Notes under the pieces: model-generated
Seen by the model: the letters and a program-made list of their open reading frames with translations, nothing else
Told to the model about the DNA's origin: nothing
Databases searched by the model: none
Shown: positions 63,697-64,000 of the stretch, one piece after another
How the letters are laid out: each line of letters opens with the position of its first letter
Position numbering within the stretch: position 1 is the first letter of the stretch
Origin: Gammaproteobacteria bacterium
GTDB lineage: Bacteria; Pseudomonadota; Gammaproteobacteria; HTCC5015
Length of the DNA stretch: 64,000 nt
NCBI GenBank assembly: GCA_028284675.1
Contig: JANQRI010000004.1
Location: forward strand, 1 to 64,000
Reading direction: 5' to 3'
Position numbers and translations under genes: made by a program

Positions 63697-64000
63697 ATGA
63701 CCAGCCTGCGTGAAAAAATGGCCGAGCACGGTTTTGAATCGAATGAAAATTACGATTATGCAGTTTCATGCTTGCAGACCGCACCCGGGCCTGCAATTCG
63801 CTGCCTGAATATTGAAGGCGAAGCCGCGCGACGCAATACTGCATTTGCAAGCGCACTGGCCTATGCACTGGAACCCAAACACGTCCTTTATCATGACTTT
63901 ACCCAACAGGAAGATATACCGGCAAAACCGGTCACAGTGCATGAAGATGATATCGACAAACCGGAAGAACCTCCGGTCGGCCTGTTTGACCGCATCATGA
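63697..64000 (+). CDS. Conserved hypothetical protein, cut by right edge
   Basis: The frame starts at ATG 63697, seven bases after the previous stop, and stays open to the edge (101 codons). MTSLREKMAEHGFESNENYD and PGPAIRCLNIEGEAARRNTA suggest a nucleotide-binding start resembling small ATPase-like proteins that accompany the DUF1244/DUF6231 pair in pseudomonads, where the Gly-Lys-Thr of a P-loop is degenerate. Function unknown. Confidence 0.75.
   Translation, partial: MTSLREKMAEHGFESNENYDYAVSCLQTAPGPAIRCLNIEGEAARRNTAFASALAYALEPKHVLYHDFTQQEDIPAKPVTVHEDDIDKPEEPPVGLFDRIM

Noticed and set aside
1..64000. CRISPR array, tRNA, rRNA, phosphopantetheinyl transferase or pathway regulator
   Set aside because: Looked for throughout; no regularly spaced repeats, no cloverleaf or rRNA-like stretches, and no gene with PPTase or DNA-binding regulator motifs was seen. 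Short RNA genes could still have been missed by eye.

Overview
The window looks like a chromosome segment of a Gammaproteobacterium. The support is Gram-negative housekeeping content: lipid A and inner-core LPS genes (late acyltransferase, waaA, kdkA, gmhA, gmhB, a GT9 heptosyltransferase), tolC, split three-gene pntA/pntB, ppnN, ychJ, and a DUF1244/DUF6231-type gene pair. No rRNA, tRNA, CRISPR array or complete insertion sequence was seen. The biosynthetic region reads as visibly more AT-rich than the LPS region, which fits horizontal acquisition, but no base counts were made.

Layout. 1-2118: an unknown proline-rich protein cut by the left edge, and a trypsin-fold protease. 2194-33158: one minus-strand block of about 31 kb that is the centre of interest. 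It holds a 4,898-residue NRPS/trans-AT PKS, a loading protein (AT, degenerate AMP-ligase, ACP), a Cys-type alpha/beta hydrolase, a class-V PLP enzyme, a GMC oxidoreductase with a Tat-signal partner, a diiron oxygenase, and an envelope cassette (MMPL/RND transporter, LolA-like protein, outer-membrane barrel, two unknown proteins). 33995-36861: the pnt transhydrogenase operon. 37014-48688: hisC, a ferredoxin reductase with two ferredoxins, ppnN, thiC with a TPP riboswitch, a PCMT-family gene, a rhodanese, tolC, an lpxL-like gene and waaA. 48812-51425: an unknown protein, then a thioesterase bracketed by two short inverted-repeat elements, then a membrane protein. 51512-55917: ugd, gmhB, gmhA, kdkA and a divergent heptosyltransferase. 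56124-58803: a decayed RHS locus. 58967-64000: ychJ, acuI-like, slipin, nfeD, a DUF1244/DUF6231 pair and a partial gene.

How the cluster may work (inference). The megasynthase order is Cy-Cy-A-PCP-PCP-Ox-Ox-KS0-ACP-KS-DH*-KR-ACP-ACP-sulfotransferase, where * means degenerate. The adenylation pocket residues match the serine code known from EntF, so the NRPS part should build an oxazoline from serine and oxidise it to an oxazole. The PKS part would add one malonate, supplied in trans by the AT of the loading protein, and reduce the beta-keto group. The protein ends in a PAPS-type sulfotransferase with no thioesterase. In curacin biosynthesis such a domain precedes sulfate-assisted decarboxylation to a terminal alkene; here the separate hydrolase, which has Cys in place of the nucleophilic Ser, could be the partner. 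The transport cassette suggests that the product is moved to the outer membrane or out of the cell. I do not recognise this architecture as a characterised pathway.
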